DNA of 64,000 bases from Corythucha ciliata (taxonomy: Eukaryota; Arthropoda; Insecta; Hemiptera; Tingidae), in assembly GCA_038030265.1 (NCBI GenBank), contig CM075943.1:35960001-36024000 (forward strand), given 5' to 3'. The first letter of the stretch is position 1; every line of letters begins with the position of its first letter. This document shows positions 60,901 through 64,000 of this stretch, in pieces. The position numbers were made by a program, and so were the translations under genes. Below the pieces are notes generated by a model. That model was not told the origin of the DNA. It saw only the letters and a program-made list of their open reading frames with translations, and made no database searches.

Positions 60901-61600
60901 CCGCTCTTTTCCCTGAAACGAAATGATTAGGTATGTACCTACCCGTAAACTACTGGGTCGCGCCATTTTCATTATTTACTCCCCCACACTGTCAATTTAT
61001 CATTTGACACTCATAATAAAAGCTTGTAATAAACTCTAATAAACGCAGTTCGCAGCCCATTTCCAAGTTTCGCTTTTATACGAGGAAGGAGGCCTGTTTC
61101 CCCCACTCAGCTACGCTACGTTGTATCGTGGTTAAACCGAAACTACTATTTTTACACTGCAGATACGGAAATTACAGCGACTAGGCATACAATATTCAAA
61201 GTAGAGTAGACTCATTAAAATTCTATAAAAAGAGGACCTCTGCTTGTAACTTCCCCCGCCCCCCACCTAAACATGTGCTGAAGACAGGTAGAATAATTAC
61301 GAAGGGACTTGAATGTTAAAATGCCGAGAAAAAGCCTTTTCTACTAGGTTTTTGAGAGCGTGGTCACGTGGATTGAGGGCGACAGAGATACTGAAAAAGA
61401 GAACGATGAAGGGCGGAAAGGCTGGAATAACCGTGCCTTGAATTTTAATACTTATAAAACAATAGGAAATGAACAGTTTTAAAATAATTAGAAAAGACAA
61501 CGTTTTATGGGATAAATTAAGGATGATTCAAACAAATTAGCATTCACCAGACATTGCGCCAATTGACACGGGGAATTGATTAGATTGCTGTTCCCCCTTC
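57930..61600. other. no gene recognised
   Basis: Non-coding sequence with C runs (59587-59597). A 171-codon frame at 60016-60531 overlaps a second frame and shows no domain. Confidence 0.4.
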
Positions 61601-61615
61601 CTCTCCTTCCTGTAT

Positions 61616-62870
61616 CTATTTGTTTTTGAATCTATAGGCGAGAATCGTGATCACGAATTCCTCAGAACGACTCGCGTCCGTTGGAAGAAGAGAAGAACGT
61701 GGTGGAAGTTTGTGAGGGACGAGCATCACCCTGGACTCTGTTCTGCTAGATCCTGAGGGACAGGCGATAACCATGATATCATGAGGCGCATTCTTACCCC
61801 ATAGACAACGTCCAAGCGATCCTCTACACCACACCCAGTACCCTATTTTCCTCAGAAGACCGGACGAGGGACACGGGACACGGCCGAGATCTCCATCAAC
61901 TTTGCTCCATTTTGCTAGATAAATTCCTGTTTGCCACTAACGGCCACCAGCAAATCTCCGGGGTTCTTCAAAGTAACAGCGGAGATCTTGCGCCACTTTG
62001 CCAAAATTCCACTATGGAGGGATCCCAAGGAAATCACCAGAGCACGCAGCACGACTGACCAACGAGAACCAGATTGCAGCATTCTCTCGCCGGATCACCG
62101 CCACTGCAGTATGTTATTGCGACGTAATAAGCGCCTTTAACGTCAACTATTAGCCAGATATCCCCATCAAGCCTCCTGTCCATCCTCTACCAGTCAACCT
62201 CTACGGCATTTCCTGCGGAGCTACTTCAGTGACTGTCAGATTCTCTCGGAAACACTCAGAATCTTACCAATGGCTGCAATCCAGGTCTTACTGCTTGCGT
62301 TGTCTCCTGAGGGCTTCGGCATACGCAAGCTTCTTCTTTGTTCCGTACAGCATGTCGTTACGGTGGCCACGGCTTTCGTGGACGACTTCGCCTTAGCGGT
62401 GTAGGAACACTATACTATCACCTCCTCCGACGCTTGTTTCGCCGCGCGTTGAAGTCATGGTGCCCTCGTGGTGTGACACCTAATATTGCTTGATAATATT
62501 GTCATTCAAGTTGTTCATAATCATAACCTCCATGGCGCAGCGTCACATTACGACCGATGATACACTCCGTCAAGTACCACAGAGCCATGATAAGCCACGC
62601 AACAGTCGGTTGACTGTACATCTATGGCACACATATCGCAAGCACCATTAAAGCAACATGTGGGTTCCTCCGAGGCATGCCAGCTCTGGAAATGCATAGA
62701 CGCCCAAAATCCAGAGGGCTGTCTTCGTACCCAAAGGCCCCTTTCGGATGAGCCATTTGATGGCCGAAAACACGGCCCACTGCAACCGTAACTATAAACC
62801 CGCAGGGCAGCCAACTCTCAACGGGTTGGATGGACGAAGTCAGTCTAGGGGACTGTTGGTGTTATGATGA
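61616..62870. other. GC-richer patch, possibly a decayed element or unrecognised exon region
   Basis: Base composition changes visibly to a balanced, low-homopolymer sequence, unlike the flanks. Frames on the minus strand (61616-61834, 62548-62814) are short and interrupted. The Cys-rich frame 62548-62814 has no recognisable domain. It could be an old transposon body, or an untranslated exon. Confidence 0.25.
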
Positions 62871-63253
62871 GGACGTTATAAGGGAATTTTCATTCTACGC
62901 CGTGGCCGCGCCGCGATAAAGTTAATTAATCAAACCCGAGATAATTAATTTCGGGTGTTTGCCCAATGTCCTTCAAAGGATATGAGGTATCAATTAATTG
63001 ATGAGGGGTTACAGTCTTATAGAAGCGTGTCCTTCTAAGGCGAATTTTAATCAAATTACCTTATAGAGATTACGAGATTGTAATATTACACTTCAGTGGC
63101 ACTGATCCATTTCCCAGAACTGTTGGTTGAAAGGGGAGGGTGTAAGGGAACGGGGGGTGCCTGAGAAGTGTATTCATTTCAAACGAGACTGTTCAGTTGC
63201 GCGAGTGAAGAAGATTGGGAGGGGGTATTCCTTTTCTATTCTCCTATATTACG

Positions 63254-63607
63254 TTACCTATAGGCATGATGAGTTGGGAGAATCCGAAAGCGATGCATCG
63301 CAGAGGACTCTTTGTAAAGAGAATAGAGAGATTCATCTGAGGGGGAATACTTAATTAAGTCTAAACAGTAATCCAAACATTTCGAACAGTACAGGAGGGA
63401 AAGGTCTTTGTTTGTCCGCGGTCGACCCATAATTGAACGTTGAGACTTTACAGGTGCTCTGATTTGTATTTGCTGATGAGAAACATCTGATAAGATTTGA
63501 GTGACAGATCCTTTCTTTTTCTTAGAAAAGAGCTCCTTGAGTTTATCCTTTACGTCTATATGCTTTTTTAAGATCTCATAAACCCTTATTTTAGCTTTTC
63601 GCGTCAT
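63254..63607 (-). CDS. hypothetical 117-aa frame, doubtful
   Basis: Unlike most frames here, this one has coding-like composition: a charged N-terminal part (ILKKHIDVKDKLKELF, then KKKKG) and a C-terminal part with CSKCLDYCLDL and no low-complexity bias. It starts at the ATG at 63607 and ends in TAG at 63254-63256. No family was recognised. It could be a fragment of a mobile-element protein, an exon of a gene in the same orientation as the Echinoid-like gene, or chance. Confidence 0.2.
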   Translation of the reverse strand: MTRKAKIRVYEILKKHIDVKDKLKELFSKKKKGSVTQILSDVSHQQIQIRAPVKSQRSIMGRPRTNKDLSLLYCSKCLDYCLDLIKYSPSDESLYSLYKESSAMHRFRILPTHHAYR

Positions 63608-64000
63608 ATATGAACTGGAGTTTTTTTGTTTTTTTTACGCGGAGCTTAAGTTGATACGCTTCAAGCAGGACCCTTTTCACGTTTTTTCCACCCCTAACCT
63701 TTTTTTTATATATTGCACGAAACAGTCTTCACATAATCTGATTTTTTATTGTTTATTTTATTTCCATAACTTTTTTTTCTTTTCATAAATATTAAATTAC
63801 TCTCTTTTTTTGCCATGAAGCACTGAAATTCGAACACAAAGCTCCCCACCATCACCACCACAGACATACCGTCCAATGAATAACATAATCGTTAACATAC
63901 ATAAGCGATAGTAAAATATTGTAGAGGAGGTTTTAATACGATTGAAAGTAAATAGTTTTCCCTGAAAACTTCGGTTTATTGTGACAATGTGAGGGGGAAG

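Noticed and set aside
61297..61500. Minus-strand frame with a hydrophobic start, considered as the Echinoid signal-peptide exon
   Set aside because: The hydrophobic stretch is irregular, and no donor of the required phase was identified behind it.

Overview
The window looks like a stretch of an arthropod nuclear genome, rich in AT and in introns. Placement below phylum is not possible from the sequence alone. The anchor is a minus-strand gene whose two recognisable exons (11484-11661 and 544-804) encode the first immunoglobulin domain and the start of the second domain of an Echinoid/Friend-of-echinoid type cell-adhesion protein. Nearly everything else reads as intron of that gene, or as sequence upstream of it, filled with mobile elements and simple repeats. 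No bacterial features, tRNA, rRNA or CRISPR array were seen.

Layout. Positions 1-543 are intron. An exon lies at 544-804. A Penelope-like retroelement with an uninterrupted 898-codon ORF follows at 872-3568, in the opposite orientation to the gene, starting within 70 bases of the exon's acceptor; a hammerhead-ribozyme-like motif sits in its 3' tail (3823-3857). Positions 3.9-11.5 kb are intron with microsatellites and remnants. The exon at 11484-11661 is followed upstream by a very long intron or 5' region reaching the window edge. It contains a complete young Ty3/gypsy element of CsRn1 type (16089-20298; apparently identical LTRs, 4-bp target duplication, tRNA-Trp primer site), a 17-bp decaying tandem array (about 21.44-21.98 kb) and a 20-bp minisatellite (34.07-34.24 kb). 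It also holds a series of palindromic MITEs (34.76, 35.16, 35.32, 38.17, 40.47, 50.93, 54.5-57.9 kb) and, at 40340-40417, a minus-strand site that looks like a recursive-splicing ratchet point with an attached 76-nt exon.

How the parts relate. The host gene supplies a huge transcribed but mostly non-coding space. The retroelements carry their own genes (Penelope RT plus GIY-YIG nuclease; gag and pol with protease, RT, RNase H and integrase). The MITEs have no genes. Several share GGCCC- or GGG-type termini and TTA/TAA target duplications, suggesting one PIF/Harbinger-like transposase source outside the window. In the 54.5-57.9 kb cluster some are nested, and one copy preserves the empty site of another's insertion.
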